Assembly: GCA_965153455.1 (NCBI GenBank)
Contig: OZ234497.1
Coordinates: 1,240,001 to 1,304,000, forward strand
Source: Sphagnum compactum
Lineage: Eukaryota; Bryophyta; Sphagnopsida; Sphagnales
Length of the DNA stretch: 64,000 nucleotides
Direction of reading: 5' to 3'
In this document: in pieces, positions 1 to 11,237 of the stretch
Layout of the letters: every line of letters starts with the position of its first letter
Position numbering within the stretch: the first letter of the stretch is position 1
Program-made: the position numbers and the translations under genes
Notes under the pieces: generated by a model
The model's database searches: none
Told to the model about the DNA's origin: nothing
Seen by the model: only the letters and a program-made list of their open reading frames with translations

Positions 1-3000
1 CAGAAAGTATGTCATTGTATAGTCTCATTTTGAAAGAGAGCTTGTGTGCATTCCTATTGATCTGCAGGGGAGGATGAACCTGAGCTGAGGAGCATATTTT
101 AAGCAGAGGACAAATTTTCTATCGTACTCTTTGCTGAAGTTTCTGAAGTGAAACACTGGGGGTGAATTGACAATTTCAGAAAGCAACCAAAATCAATTAG
201 AGTTCAATATGTATCAATTTGCTGAATGTAGGAACTTGATGGCTCATCAATTTCTGAGGTGCACATTCTGGATTCTAGATAACTAATATTGATTTCCCTG
301 ATTCATCTTCTTAACATTGTTCTTCTTCAATTCCTTTGGTTTGCAGTTGTGGCAGCCAAGAGTTGTTTATTATTGTTGATGAGTTGAATGTACTAGTCTG
401 TGGATGCACATTTTGAGCATGAAGCAGCCATAATGTGCAGCTATGTACCTGATTATTGGATCTGAAATACTGGTAGTCAATAAGGATCTTGTCTCTTGGA
501 TTCAATGCGAGTTTTTTGTAAGTTGGTGGGGATGTTATGGAGTACCGTGTGTCTTGTTGTCAAAGGTCACTGAACATGGATGACTGTTGCTGTTGTTAAA
601 ATTGCTCCTTACTTTTTTCTCTGTTTGAAGAGTTAGGTCTCCTGTTCTCTTTTTCTTTTTCCTGCTTTTTCTCATGTTCTTGGATCTGGCATTTTTACAA
701 CATTACTATTGGATCTTCTGTGAATTTTAATCATGTTGACTTAAAAACATATCTATAGAGAATTTCTCAATACTTATGAAGCTATTTCTATGTGCTTTAA
801 CACTTTTGATAATTATGGACTCTGAAACTGTCAGCTTGCTAGAATTGGGAATTGGCAGAGACACAAGAATGTCAAGAGATGGGAGAAAGCTCTCCTTGAG
901 CTTTCTAACCTCGCATGATTTCAACCATTCATAAATTCAACGGGTAGTTCTGCAGTATCTAGAGCTGTCATTCAAATTGTAGTGTTTCATTACAGAAGGA
1001 TAATACTATTTGTAGGGTGCACATGTTGTGTGTTGATCATGTTCAATAAATTAGTGCTGGGCATGCTGATATGTGTATATGGTTGCAGGGATGAAGCTGC
1101 ACTCAAAGGCAGGATTATGATAACAGTGAGAATTGCATTGCCTGTGTGTCCACTTTGGCAATCAAAATCAGGTGGGGTTACAAGAATGAGCAAAGACAAT
1201 TCTTCATTAGGTCAGTGTCTTGAGTGAAAACAAACGACAAGTTGGAACTGTATATTCAACTCATATAAATAAACAGCTGCAAGAAAAAAATTCAAAATGT
1301 TACAAACCCTAGAAAGCAATCAAAATGTACCCTTCCAATGCCTGCTTCAGTATGATTGTTGTTCTGCTTGAGCACATGAAGTGGAAGGTATGAATAGTTT
1401 CTCCACATCTTCTATTTCATCAACACTATCTCTAAAATAGAAAGCTGCAAAGGTGTGCTATTCAGGGGAGACTTAAGTACAGAAAGAACAGAAGGCAGAG
1501 AACATCAGGAATGAGCTTACAAGTCAATATGGTACATGAAATCTGAAACAACTGCTGGAAAAATGTGCAACAGAGATGCAACGAATTCTGGAAATCTGTG
1601 TAGTACTAATGTACAGATAACAACACCCTCCCTCTGAAATCAGCAGTAATGAATATAACTTGTGAGATTGGAGTTCTAAAGAGTTGCAAACTGTAACCAT
1701 TTGAACAAAATACACATGCAAACAGACACCCAGGTGACTGCTCCTCAGACACAAGGCCACAGAAATACTGGACATACTCAAAGTGAGCATTCCTTCTGTG
1801 CAATGATGCCCACCCCCCACTTGGACAATTGGAAAACAAGTATGGAGCTGAGAGAACTGTCCAAAATTTATCAATACCAAGGCTTAGTCCAAGTCCCTGA
1901 ACCCCTCCAGAGCAAACTACTTGCATTGGTCTTGAACAAATTGCACTGAACGTGAAGCTAACGAGAGCCCAAGGGAAACTTGGATTAAAAGCAAAAGTGA
2001 TAAGTTTGAGTCAAAAGGAGCTGAATAACAATGGCATGCCAGCTTCACAATGATCACATTTCTTCATCCTTTATCTGCCACCTTTGAAACATAGCTGGTA
2101 CAAATGTCCATTCTCTCAGCAAACATATCAGCAAAGACAGTCACCATAAAGAGCAATCCCATCTTTGGAGACAATCAGATAACCAGGTCCTTTACACCTC
2201 TTGTCGGCACCTTCCTCAACTTCTGTGGCTCTTGTTTCAGTGATCAGTTGTTGTGTGAACATTCGAGAGCAATAAATACACCACAGGCCAGAATATGATT
2301 CAAACTCTGAGACAAGTTTCTGATGCAGATTCTGCTAACTTAAAATCTACAATCTTGCAGGAAAAGCAAGTGTCTATGTATCCATCAATGTTTCACTGAC
2401 ATGTATTTCTTAATCATGCAACAAGAAGGAAGAGAAACATGGCAGGCAATTTCATACTACCAAATGCTAACTGACATAATTGGCACTGTAAGGTATCCCA
2501 TGAATCTCGTACAGAAAAAGGGGTGGGTGAGATACAAACTGTGGTTGATGCAAAGAGCACCATGGGCTGTGCAGAAACAGAAGCTGTATCATATGCAAAA
2601 TCTTGACAACACAGAAAATTGGCAGATCCTTATCAACATGTAGCCATCTTTATTGCATACAGGAGCCCCAGGCCATACAACTTTCCCAACTCAATTAGGA
2701 GGGACTTGCACAAACACATGAAAACATCAAAGAGCTGCAGCTACTTTGTCAAACAGTAGACAAGTTTGTCACCTTGGTAGATCTCAAAGGGGGTGGGGTG
2801 CTTATGTGTGAGAATTTGTGGTGAAGCACTTCAAAGACAAGAAAAACGTGAACATTGTTTATGTGCAGCTATGCCACAATTTCTATCAACTTGTGGACCA
2901 GCTGATTAATTATTCTGAAACTGAACGGAATTGCATTGACAATCTTTGGAAAACGCTCAACAGATTCTGCCCGTGTGCAGGTGATTGGATTGAATTTTGC

Positions 3001-3089
3001 AAGAGAAGACAAAGAGAGGAGACTCGGAGTTTTTCTTCCAGTGTTTTTTGTTCAGGTGGATGGTGGTGATACTGGTTGCTGGAGCGAGA
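1..3089. repeat. Duplicated downstream flank of NmrA copy A
   Basis: This is the 3' side (left on the map) of the minus-strand NmrA copy A. Bases 1-1990 align by eye, with many substitutions and indels, to about 33845-36430. Bases 1990-3089 align to 15490-16618 and 36431-37543. The window begins inside the unit, so its true left end is not seen. A conserved AATAAA (as TTTATT at 2649-2654) lies about 440 bases beyond the gene's stop and recurs at the same place in copies B and C, so it may be the polyadenylation signal. No gene is recognised here apart from one weak exon candidate listed separately. The short ORFs present are not conserved in frame between copies. Confidence 0.75.
1089..1227 (+). 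other. Possible unrecognised terminal exon, conserved in the second flank copy
   Basis: A splice-acceptor-like GTTGCAG ends at 1088 and is followed by 45 open codons, beginning DEAALKGRI and ending GQCLE before TGA at 1225-1227. The paralogous stretch 35020-35157 keeps the frame, the length and the stop without any indel, and several of the base differences are silent. The upstream partner exon would lie off the window here, but may be seen at 33647-33845 in the other copy. I do not recognise the peptide. A chance open frame in duplicated non-coding DNA remains possible. Confidence 0.2.
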
Positions 3090-3974
3090 TCAGGCCTTGA
3101 ATGCACTCGCATTGTTTGTCAACACCTCGTCCAATGAAATGGGTTTGCGTCCAATGATCTGCTCCAAAGTTGGATCTACTTTCGCGAAGTGACCCTCGCG
3201 TCTGCTCGTGTCCAACAGCACCAGTCCGGCTGCGTATTCCTTCGATCCAGTAACTTGTGTTAGCAGAGCTTCATACTCTTCCGGACTCAGGTTCACATGT
3301 GTCACCGGTTTGCCAATTATCTTGCTGATCGTCTCTGCCACTTGCTTCTCCGTCACAGACTCGCCCGTCAGCGTATAGGTCTGGCCCACATGCTTCTCCG
3401 GTTCAGTGAAGGCCGCCACAGCAACAGCTGCAATGTCAGCGATCGCAACACTAGTGAAAACACCATCGCCAGCACTTGACCAGAAAACCCCTTGCTTCTA
3501 GATGGTTTCTCCATCATAAGTAGCGACATTCTCGTGGAACCAAGCTGGTCGCAAAATGGTAAACGGGATCCCGCTTTCGGACACCAATTGTTCGCACTTC
3601 TTGTTCCTGTGATTATGAGACGTTTTGACGTCCGCATCGATGCCGGACAAGTAAACGATGTGCTTGGTACCTGTTTCCTTGGCCGCTTTCAGATAATTCT
3701 CAATCAAAATATCCTCGTCACCACCCGCCAAATATGGCAAGACGATGAAAACCCCATGCACACCACTGAATGCTGCAAAAGCCGATTCCAGACTAGTATC
3801 TAGAACCACAGCTTCAGCACCCAGAGCAACGAGAGCAGAGAGTTTGGTAGGATCTCGAGCTCCCACCCTCACAATGTACTTGTTGCCCGTCTCGGCCAGC
3901 AAAAGCTTAGCCACCGAGGTACCATTCTTACTGGACGCACCGGCAATAAGAAACACTTTCTTCACGGCAGCCAT
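3090..3974 (-). pseudogene. NmrA-like NAD(P)-binding protein, copy A, nonsense-interrupted
   Basis: This is the third member of the NmrA-like family in the window, intronless like the others. The start MAAVKKVFLIAGASSKNG and the natural end (NASAFKA, stop) are both present and the frame never shifts. Codon 159 is TAG (CTA at 3498-3500 on the plus strand), where B and C read a lysine after ETI. The interrupted product would be 158 residues: the dinucleotide-binding half without the C-terminal part. Copy A also has two extra codons in the segment after SHNH (residues about 121-128) compared with B and C. The promoter region, including a good TATA box, is intact, so it may still be transcribed. 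A lone nonsense codon in an otherwise open frame suggests recent inactivation. A selenocysteine-like reading is unlikely because the codon is TAG. Confidence 0.85.
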
Positions 3975-4249
3975 TCCGATACCTACGAACAGAGAAGATC
4001 TAAGACAAAGCTGGGTTCAATCCGAGCTCAGGGGTAGACTAGTCTCACTCCCAACACCCACAATTAGCAAAAAAGCAACAGCAACTCGTTCTCCACAGAT
4101 CAGGGACTAATCAGAACAAACCTTAGATCGGAGATCCGTCTCACCAACAACAACAACAACAATAAAATGCTGCAAATGCACGAAGTCTAGAGATAGATTT
4201 GGGAATGTGGGGAACTGGGAATTGCGAGAAATGCAACTGTATTGGAGAG

Positions 4250-4259
4250 TTTATATAGA
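4250..4259 (-). promoter_or_regulatory. TATA box of NmrA copy A
   Basis: On the minus strand this reads CTCTATATAAAC, about 280 bases upstream of the copy A start codon. The homologous positions in B and C carry CTATATGAAC and CTATTTAAAC at the same distance, which supports a shared core promoter and a leader of roughly 250 bases. Confidence 0.6.
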
Positions 4260-4305
4260 GACTTGTGGGGGAGGGGTGACAGGGGTTTTGGTGCTGGTGA
4301 GTGCG

Positions 4306-4377
4306 GATTTGGAACGGATGATCATCAGTCTCGGGGCTGGCGATTTGGAACGGATGATCATCAGTCTCGGGGCTGGC
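4306..4377. repeat. 36-bp perfect tandem duplication in the copy A promoter
   Basis: The unit that starts GATTTGGAACGGATGATCAT occurs at 4306-4341 and again, identical, at 4342-4377, about 50-120 bases upstream of the TATA box. Copies B and C have the unit once (about 17829 and 38760), with a few substitutions. The duplication is therefore specific to copy A and young. Confidence 0.85.
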
Positions 4378-4949
4378 GATTCGGGAACTGATTTGTGGTG
4401 GAACCATGAAGGTGATGGACGTCTTTTACAAATAAGTTTCGTGATGGTGTCACCAAAAAGAGAGGGGGGAAAAATCAATTGTCTCCAGACTCAAAATCTG
4501 ACCAAGAGCAACATATGATCACATACTGAAGCCTCAAGAATAGCCGTGAGCTTATTAAAGTTGCAGAAACAGCCAGGTCATTATCCAGACCACTAACTAA
4601 CCTAGACAATGTACCAAATATATACTACAGGTGGTAAGAAATTAGCACACGTTGATTTCTCTCTCAAGAGTGGGTCATCTTTGTGACAATTCAGAAATCA
4701 CAAAACATCCCCACCACTAAATGAGTTACTCCAACAGTTAATAGGACATGAATAGGACATTCCGCAACACGTAATTCAGCCCAGGAAGTTGCACCAAGAA
4801 AAAAAGCTTAAATTTAAAACAAATCACTAAAAAAAAAAAAGCTGCCGTATCACACCCAAATCCATCTATAGATAAGGAAGAGGTGTGATCATATGTCACC
4901 TCTCCATGCTAGAAAAATCTATGTCCACATAGATTACGCCTCAAAGCAT
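4378..4949. other. Upstream flank of NmrA copy A
   Basis: No gene is seen. Bases about 4640-4870 align to 31290-31520, which shows that this flank belongs to the ancestral tandem unit. A 12-base A run occurs near 4830. The unit ends near 4900-4950, where sequence readable as gypsy integrase begins. Confidence 0.5.
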
Positions 4950-6476
4950 TTGTTGGTATTCTTGTAGGTCTCTTTTTGGCCTTTCCCAAATCCACTCTCC
5001 CTTATCTTTGATAATGCATATTTGGCCACCTTCATCTTGGTCTTAATTTCCCTTTTCATCTTGATAACCCACAAACACTTCCCAATTGGCAAGCAAAGAT
5101 TTCTTCTTATCAGGTTTTCTCAATTTTTCCCTTTTTTCATCTTTACCCAAGTGTCCCCAACTTTGAAACCAACAAAGAGTAACCATCCTCCCCTGGCAAC
5201 ATAGGTTTTGCATTGTTTCTTTTGAACTTGATCTACATTGTCCAATAATGATTGATGTAGTTGTGGCACCAACTCCATCTTGTGAATTATTCGTATAACG
5301 ATTTCTAACTTAGGGTCTAACTAATCATCAACAACCTCTACCAAGTTTTCAATGTTGTTGTCTACTATCAACCATGAGGTTCTTCTAATAAGGATCATGT
5401 ATGGAAAATATTTCATGTTGGATTGTATCTCATAGCGATACCCAAACAGTATCCTAGGTACCTACATGTCCTATTTTTACACATTAGCAAATGAAATAAT
5501 TGTTAGATGGAAAAATTGTTAGTTTGTGCTTTATGGTCTTGATTATCCATTCAACCATAATGTTACATTACGACCACTATGGTGTTATGAATTGATGCAT
5601 AATACCATAATTCTTACACATAATGTCAAATCTTACCATCCATTTTCTGCCATTATCAATGAACACATACTTGGGCACTCCAAATCTACAAATGATTTCC
5701 TCTTACATAAACTTAGCAACAACAACAACGGTGTGTTCCTTATTGGTTTAGCTTCACACCACATAGAATAGTGGTCAATTGTAACTAATACATATTTGTT
5801 ACTATTCTTTCTTTAGGTCGTGGTCATGTAATGTCCAAAATTACCTACAAAATAGGTCACAAATATATATACTTTTCATCTCTTGAATCCCAAATCGAAT
5901 ACTCCAAGTGTCTTTGACCATTTGGTAATGATCACATTCATGTATCACCCTTCTCACAAATTCCATACTATCATGCCAAAAATATTTTCACTTTATTTTA
6001 ATAAATGTGTGTTGTTCATTGAAATGCCCGATTTCAATGTGACTCTTTGATTCACAATCGCCTCTCTTTCTTTTGGCCATGGGACCACCAAATTTTGGAA
6101 CACTAGGCTGTCATCTTATCAATGATATTTTATCACTATTTTTTTCGCCTTGTCATTTTCTACAAACTCATTACACTCAAATCCTAAACTATCCCAATCA
6201 ACAATTTCACACAACATACATCATCCTTTGTGTTCTTGGACTTTCTTCATCTAATTTAGCGTTTTCTTGTACATTTGTGTCTTCATACACCATCTTTTGT
6301 GTTTCCCAAATGAATTATTCACAATATGCAATGGTAATTTTCAATGTTATGTACTTAGGTTGTAAACTCTTAATTACAAGTGCTTATTCCTGACATATCA
6401 CTTCTTTATTTGGCTAATTTGATTTGTTCAAAGCCTCACCAACTCCAACCTCCAAAAGAATGAATACATCTACAAC
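4950..6476 (-). pseudogene. Ty3/gypsy retrotransposon integrase, decayed
   Basis: Read on the minus strand from right to left, the parts follow integrase order. An N-terminal HHCC-like zinc-binding segment (GHFNEQH, then HECDHYQ) lies at about 5860-6040. Core-domain signatures follow: VTIDHYSMWCEAKPI at about 5735-5780 (first Asp), FGVPKYVFIDNGRKWM near 5640 (second Asp) and MVEWIIKT near 5540 (catalytic Glu). The C-terminal region (VGDTWVKMKKGK, LLANWE, DEGGQICIIKDK) lies at about 4980-5200. Many frameshifts and stops interrupt it, so it is dead. The right edge meets a CACTA-type element at 6477, and the reverse transcriptase/RNase H part of the same kind of element resumes beyond 9036, so one gypsy copy was probably split by that insertion. 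Confidence 0.75.
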
Positions 6477-6559
6477 CACTACTACCAAAGTGACGTGTAA
6501 TTTACTAGCTTAAATCACTATGGGACCTTAAAAGTGAAATAACTTCATTACATTTTACT

Positions 6560-8240
6560 GATTTCACCTAGTGAAAGTTATTTCATTATAATATCACTAT
6601 TTCTAGTTAACATAATTCACTATTACAATTTACTATAGCAAATATGTTTATTTTTATGTTTTTTTAAATATTCTATCTATGTTACGTTATGATATACCCT
6701 ATATTATTTTAAGTTACTTTAATTATTTTAATTTATATTTTATGTTATTATAGGCTATTATAAATTATTTTACCCTAAATTATTATATGTTATTTTACCT
6801 TAAAGTATTTTAACTAGTTTATCATAAGCTTTTAAATTATTTAAAATTAAATTATTCAACTAACTTTAGGCTATACCTTAGGTTATTTTATTTCAAATTA
6901 ATATATGTTATTTCAAGTTATACTTTAAATTATTCAAGGTCATTATACTTAATGTTATTATAAATTATTTCATCCTAAGCATAATAACTTTAAAATAATC
7001 TAAAATAACATATAATGACCTAAGGTAAAAATAACTTAGAATAAGAAAATAATAACCTATGAAAAATAATTTTAAATACCCTACAATATAATAACTACTA
7101 ATAGCCTATGATAGTATAACATTGAATATCAAAAAATAATCTATAATACAATAATCACCAATAGTTGTAATATAACATATAATAACCAACAATAACTTAT
7201 AATACAATAACCATTAATAACCATTAATAAAATAGCCATCAATAACCACTAATAAAATAAGCACCAATGGCTTACAACGGAATAGTTACTAATAGCCATT
7301 TATAGAATAGCCACCAACAGCCATTAATAGAATAATCACCAATAGCCATTAATAAAATAACCACCAACAGCCATTAATAAAATAACCACCAATATCAATT
7401 AATAGAATAGCCACCAATAGCCATTAATAGATTAATCACGAATAGTCATTAATACATTAATCACGAATAGCCATTAATAGAATAGCCACTAGTAGCCATT
7501 AATAGAATAGCCACCAATAGCCATTAATAGAATAACCACCAATAACCACTAATAGAATAACCACAAATAACCACCAATAGAATAACTACTAATGGCCATT
7601 AATAGAATAACCACCAATAACTATTAATAGAATAACCATTAAAAAGCATTAATAATCACAAATAGAATAGGTACCAATAGCCATTAATAACCACCAATAG
7701 CACTAATAAAAGAACAACCAATAGCCATATATTATAATTGCTTAGGATTGCCAAAAATAATCTAAGGTGAAATAATTTATAATAAAGAAAAATAACTTAA
7801 GATGAAATAATTTTCAATAGCCAAAAGTAACTTATAATAACTACAAGTAGTCTAAATTGAAATAATTTACAATAGCCAAAAATAACATAGAATAGACAAA
7901 AAAACTTACAATAGTTGAAAACAGCCAAAGGTGAAATAAGTTAAAATAGCCAAAAGTAATACATAATACCTACAAGTAGTCTAAATTGAAATAATCTATA
8001 ATAGCCAAAAATAACATAGAATAGCAAACAAACTTACAATAGCTGAAAATAGCCTAAGGTGAAATAAGTTAAAATAGCCAAAAATAACTTAAATAACCAA
8101 AAGTAGCCTAGGGTGAAATAACCAGAATTACCAAAAGTAATTGAAAATATCCATAAATAGCCGTAAATAATGTAGGGTGAAATAATTTAAATTAATGAAA
8201 AATAATCATATAATAATTGAAAGTAGTTTAACATAGGTAG
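6560..8240. repeat. AT-rich degenerate satellite core of the CACTA-type element
   Basis: The left part (about 6640-7000) is built from TTATTTTA/TTATT-type words. The right part (about 7750-8230) is built from their complements, AATAACCTA/AAATAA, so the core tends to fold on itself. Between them, about 7190-7720, degenerate units of roughly 24-25 bases (CCATTAATAGAATAACCACC, then AATAG) repeat more than 20 times. No coding potential. Confidence 0.7.
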
Positions 8241-8530
8241 TATTATTATATTAACAAAAAAATCCATTTACTAAATTTTCTTTTCAAAAGAATGGTCATT
8301 GAAATGTTATTGAATAATGACATTCAACTTTTTTTTTGTTCAAATGATTTTAAACTTTCAAAAGGAAATAAATGTAATTATGTACATTATTGAATTTTTA
8401 AAAAAGGTAACTCGAATCATTTCATTTGAACAAAATCTCAATAAAATATGAATTTTCAAAGTTTATGTTTTTGTAATGTTTAAAATGAAGTATTTGATAA
8501 ATAGAATGTAATGTAACATATTATCACAAC

Positions 8531-8600
8531 AAGTGAGGAGGTTTGATGGTAAAGGTGTTTGCCTCCATTCCAAAGGTCAAGGGATCAAACCTCATGGGTG
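8531..8600 (+). repeat. tRNA-like SINE head (candidate)
   Basis: TTTGATGGTAAAGGTG (8542-8557) resembles a pol III box A. About 20 bases on, GGTCAAGGGATCAAACCTC (8575-8593) resembles a box B. The spacing and the TTTGCCTCC between them resemble heads of plant tRNA-derived SINEs. I cannot fold it into a full cloverleaf, so it is not called a tRNA gene. It lies inside the CACTA-type element. No poly-A or poly-T tail was identified. Confidence 0.3.
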
Positions 8601-9035
8601 GTGTTGTGTGTGGTCAACAATGGTATGTTGACCGAATATTCTCCTATCGAATTCTTAGGTTAGGTGCCTAGGTTGATTACATGGCCTACCTACTTACCTA
8701 GGCTAGGTTTTTAACCTAACGTAGGTAGTGACACATGTCAATAATAATAGGCTTTAAAAATCATGAAATTATCAATAATATATATATTAAATAATTAAAA
8801 TTTAATGAATTTCCATACTGGTTAAGTAATTAATTAGCAAGTGAATGGTTTGGTAAATTTGTATTTCACTTGAGAATAACCTTGTTTCACTAGGTAGTAG
8901 TGAAACAAATCATTGTCTGTAGCAACTAGTCCATGTTCATTAGGGGGTTAAACAATTTCACTAAGTAAAAATGTCGAAATTCACTCAAAAATCTAGTGAA
9001 ACCCATAGTGAACTAGGACGCATTTCCTAGTAGTG

Positions 9036-9760
9036 AATGCAATTCTGAATAGGTAATGGTAGAAAATTCGACTGATCAAGTACTTTTGCTTGAAAATCTT
9101 CTTCATTTAATGTGCATACTGGATTCTAACTCAAAGCATCCACATAAGTGTGCTTGTTGCCAAGTTTGTGAATTATCTTAAAATGGAAGTCTTGTAACAT
9201 GGAGATCCAACTCCCGCTTTGTCCACTTGCATCTAAAATAAATGTTAGCCATTCCAATGGCTTGTGATTTGTCTTCAAAACAAAGAAAGTTCGATGTAAA
9301 GATTGCTTGAAATGCATAATTCCCCAAATGAAAGCATAACATTTTCCTTCCATGGGGTGATATTTCTATTAGACAGGAATTAATCCCTTATAGCTTGCAT
9401 AAAAAATAACATGTTCACACTTACCATTCTAGTGGGATAAGATTGGTTCAACCCCTTTCACCAATCAATTGACATTTAAGAAAAATGTATTTGTGAAATC
9501 TAATATAGTCAAAACTAAAGCTTCCAATAAGTGTTGCTTTAGTTTGTCGAATGCAACTTGACAAAGAGGATTTCAATGAAAGTCACATCTTTTTTTGTTA
9601 ATTGAAATAATGATTCAATAATGTTACCATAATTTTTAATGAAAGTTTTTATAATATCCTATCAATCTTGGCAAGAAAGTCTTGACATTCATTATAGACT
9701 TGGGAATAGGGCTTATGCACCTTCATAGGATTTGGCCATGGGGTAAAAACACATAAAAAG
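9036..9760 (-). pseudogene. Ty3/gypsy reverse transcriptase end and RNase H, decayed
   Basis: On the minus strand, the region after the RT palm is readable: CQVAFDKLKQHLLEA, LVLTILDFTNTF, LVKGVEPILSH and CEHVIFYAS. The RNase H follows in the same frame: MEGKCYAFIWGIMHFKQSLH, then TNHKPLEWL, then WISMLQDFHFKIIHKLGNKH ending in VDALS at 9126. Typical gypsy RNase H has KTDHKPL; here Asp is replaced by Asn at that catalytic position. Several in-frame stops are present. This would be the 5' part of the pol whose integrase lies at 4950-6476. A second copy of the RT end is at 19803-20264. Confidence 0.8.
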
Positions 9761-10266
9761 GAACGAATGTTGCAATAACTACCATTGAATTTGAAATGTT
9801 ACTTGTATCATTTCTAAATAGAAGGTTCCAATTTGCAAAACTTTTGGCATTGTGGTAACAATATTGTTCCTTTCTATGCATTCCAAAAAATGACCATAAA
9901 TTTTTTTTATGACCATAACTTGCTAAAAGCATTATAAACATGTTGTAAATAGTGTTTTTTGTATTGGATTGCCTTGAATTATGCCTTAAAAATATTTTGA
10001 AATATTACAACACATCAATTGAAACCAAATATGGATTTCCAAACAAATGTTGAAATTAATGGTTTATTTTCAATTTTATGGTTTATTTCAAAATTACACT
10101 AAAACACACATCAATATATTGAAAAAACAGTTTGTTGAGTTTTATAATAAAAATTAGTTAGATTACAAGTTTGATGGCACTTAAATATGAACATTTATAT
10201 AAATGTAGTTTTTCATTATCACTAAACTTTGCAAGTACAATTTAGTTTTAATAAGATTTTTGATTA
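9761..10266. repeat. Gypsy-associated repeat block, copy 1, left part
   Basis: This continues the repeat leftward of the Helitron. Bases about 9880-10266 align to 23306-23691, and 9355-9805 align to 19803-20264, so the block exists twice in the window. No protein domain is recognised. Confidence 0.65.
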
Positions 10267-10519
10267 CTAGTGGGTACCCGTGACGAAAATTCGTTGAAAA
10301 GTCCCCCATGAAAACATACATGGGGTTGTCATGATGCATGCTCGTGACCTTAGACACCAACATGTATTGCAGTGACCAGCTACCATAACATTTCCACTCA
10401 CTTCATCAGCTCGCTGCAGGCAGCTCAAATGCTGGCTGCTTTGTTGCTATTTTATTGTCATATCTATATCCTTGTTATAAATGAACACCCAGCTATTACT
10501 ACATTTATCCATGCAGCCA

Positions 10520-10559
10520 TTAGAGAACCCCGTGCCTAATGCACAGGTGTGTGTTATTT
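10520..10559 (-). other. Internal Helitron-type 3' terminus
   Basis: On the minus strand, CCTGTGC-ATTAG-GCACGGG folds into a 7-bp stem (one G-T pair). It is followed by GTTCTCTAA and then T, matching the hairpin plus CTRR plus T form of a Helitron 3' end. The same hairpin occurs at about 19530-19558, where it is followed by AAACTAG. This may be the family's original terminator, bypassed in the copy that ends at 10267. Confidence 0.55.
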
Positions 10560-11140
10560 CAACAATGTTTGGTTCATGTTTTACTTTTTTTTTAAAAACT
10601 TTTATCTTTTTTATGTATTTTCTGTTTTTATTATTATTTTGTATAATAAATATAAATTGTTTCTTTTTCACTTTTGTATTTTTGTTTATTTGGATGCAAG
10701 TTTGAAGTTTGGAGAAAGAAGACACACCCCATTCTTTTTCAAGTAGGGTTTTTCTTCATTATTATAAGTTTTATTTTTTCTTATTTTCTACTCTTTATTT
10801 GGTTTCTTCTTTTTTATTATTTTTCTTTTAAAATGATTTTACTATATTTCCCTTTCCTTGTTTCATTTGTTCCCATTTCTTACTACCGTGCGGAATCCGA
10901 ACTCTGTCGTTAGATTCCTCAAGAACGACCATCCGGACAATGCAGATGGCGTGCGATACCGCGCGGGCGTCAGGCGACGTAAAAGCGGAGTCGGTGCTCT
11001 TGTGTTTGAGCGGTTCTTTACTTGCAATAAGAAACCGTCGAGTATTTCACCGGTTATGTGAGTTTTATTTCTATTTCCTACCTTGGGACAGCGACGTACG
11101 GCCCCAAGACTGCCTGCAACGAAGTTTATTCGACAGCGGG

Positions 11141-11237
11141 ACTAAGTCTGTCAATCTGTCTGTGACCGTCGGTGTGTCTGTCAGTCTAACGGACCGGACG
11201 TAAAACCAACGGTCACAGACAGACTGACAGACTTAGT
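11141..11237. repeat. Long hairpin near the Helitron 5' end
   Basis: The arms 11141-11169 and 11209-11237 are inverted repeats of 29 bases with one mismatch, separated by a 39-base loop. The arm begins ACTAAGTCTGTCA and ends GACCGT. The hairpin lies 16 bases inside the Helitron 5' terminus. It could be a regulatory fold of the element or a small captured fold-back transposon. Confidence 0.85.

Larger units (their letters stand above)
6477..9035. mobile_element. Non-autonomous CACTA-type DNA transposon
   Basis: The ends are inverted: CACTACTA at 6477-6484 and TAGTAGTG at 9028-9035. A second inverted block lies just inside, with CACTATGGGA near 6516 and CCCATAGTGAA at 9002-9012. The flanking trinucleotides are AAC and AAT, an imperfect 3-bp target duplication of the size CACTA elements make. 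The interior is extremely AT-rich and has no transposase reading. A related right end occurs at 19716-19802. It sits inside a gypsy pol relic, between the integrase and RNase H parts. Exact family membership rests on the short termini only. Confidence 0.6.

Noticed and set aside
5526-5771. Plus-strand 81-codon ORF
   Set aside because: Antisense to readable gypsy integrase core motifs.
7080-7740. CRISPR-like array
   Set aside because: Repeats are degenerate and contiguous with no unique spacers, and the DNA is a plant transposon interior.
8531-8600. Functional tRNA gene
   Set aside because: Only box A/B-like words are present; no acceptor stem or anticodon arm could be folded.
10481-10913. 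Several overlapping Phe/Leu-rich ORFs that look like small membrane proteins
   Set aside because: Translations of T-rich transposon DNA; the same sequence occurs inverted at 18900-19540 without frame conservation.
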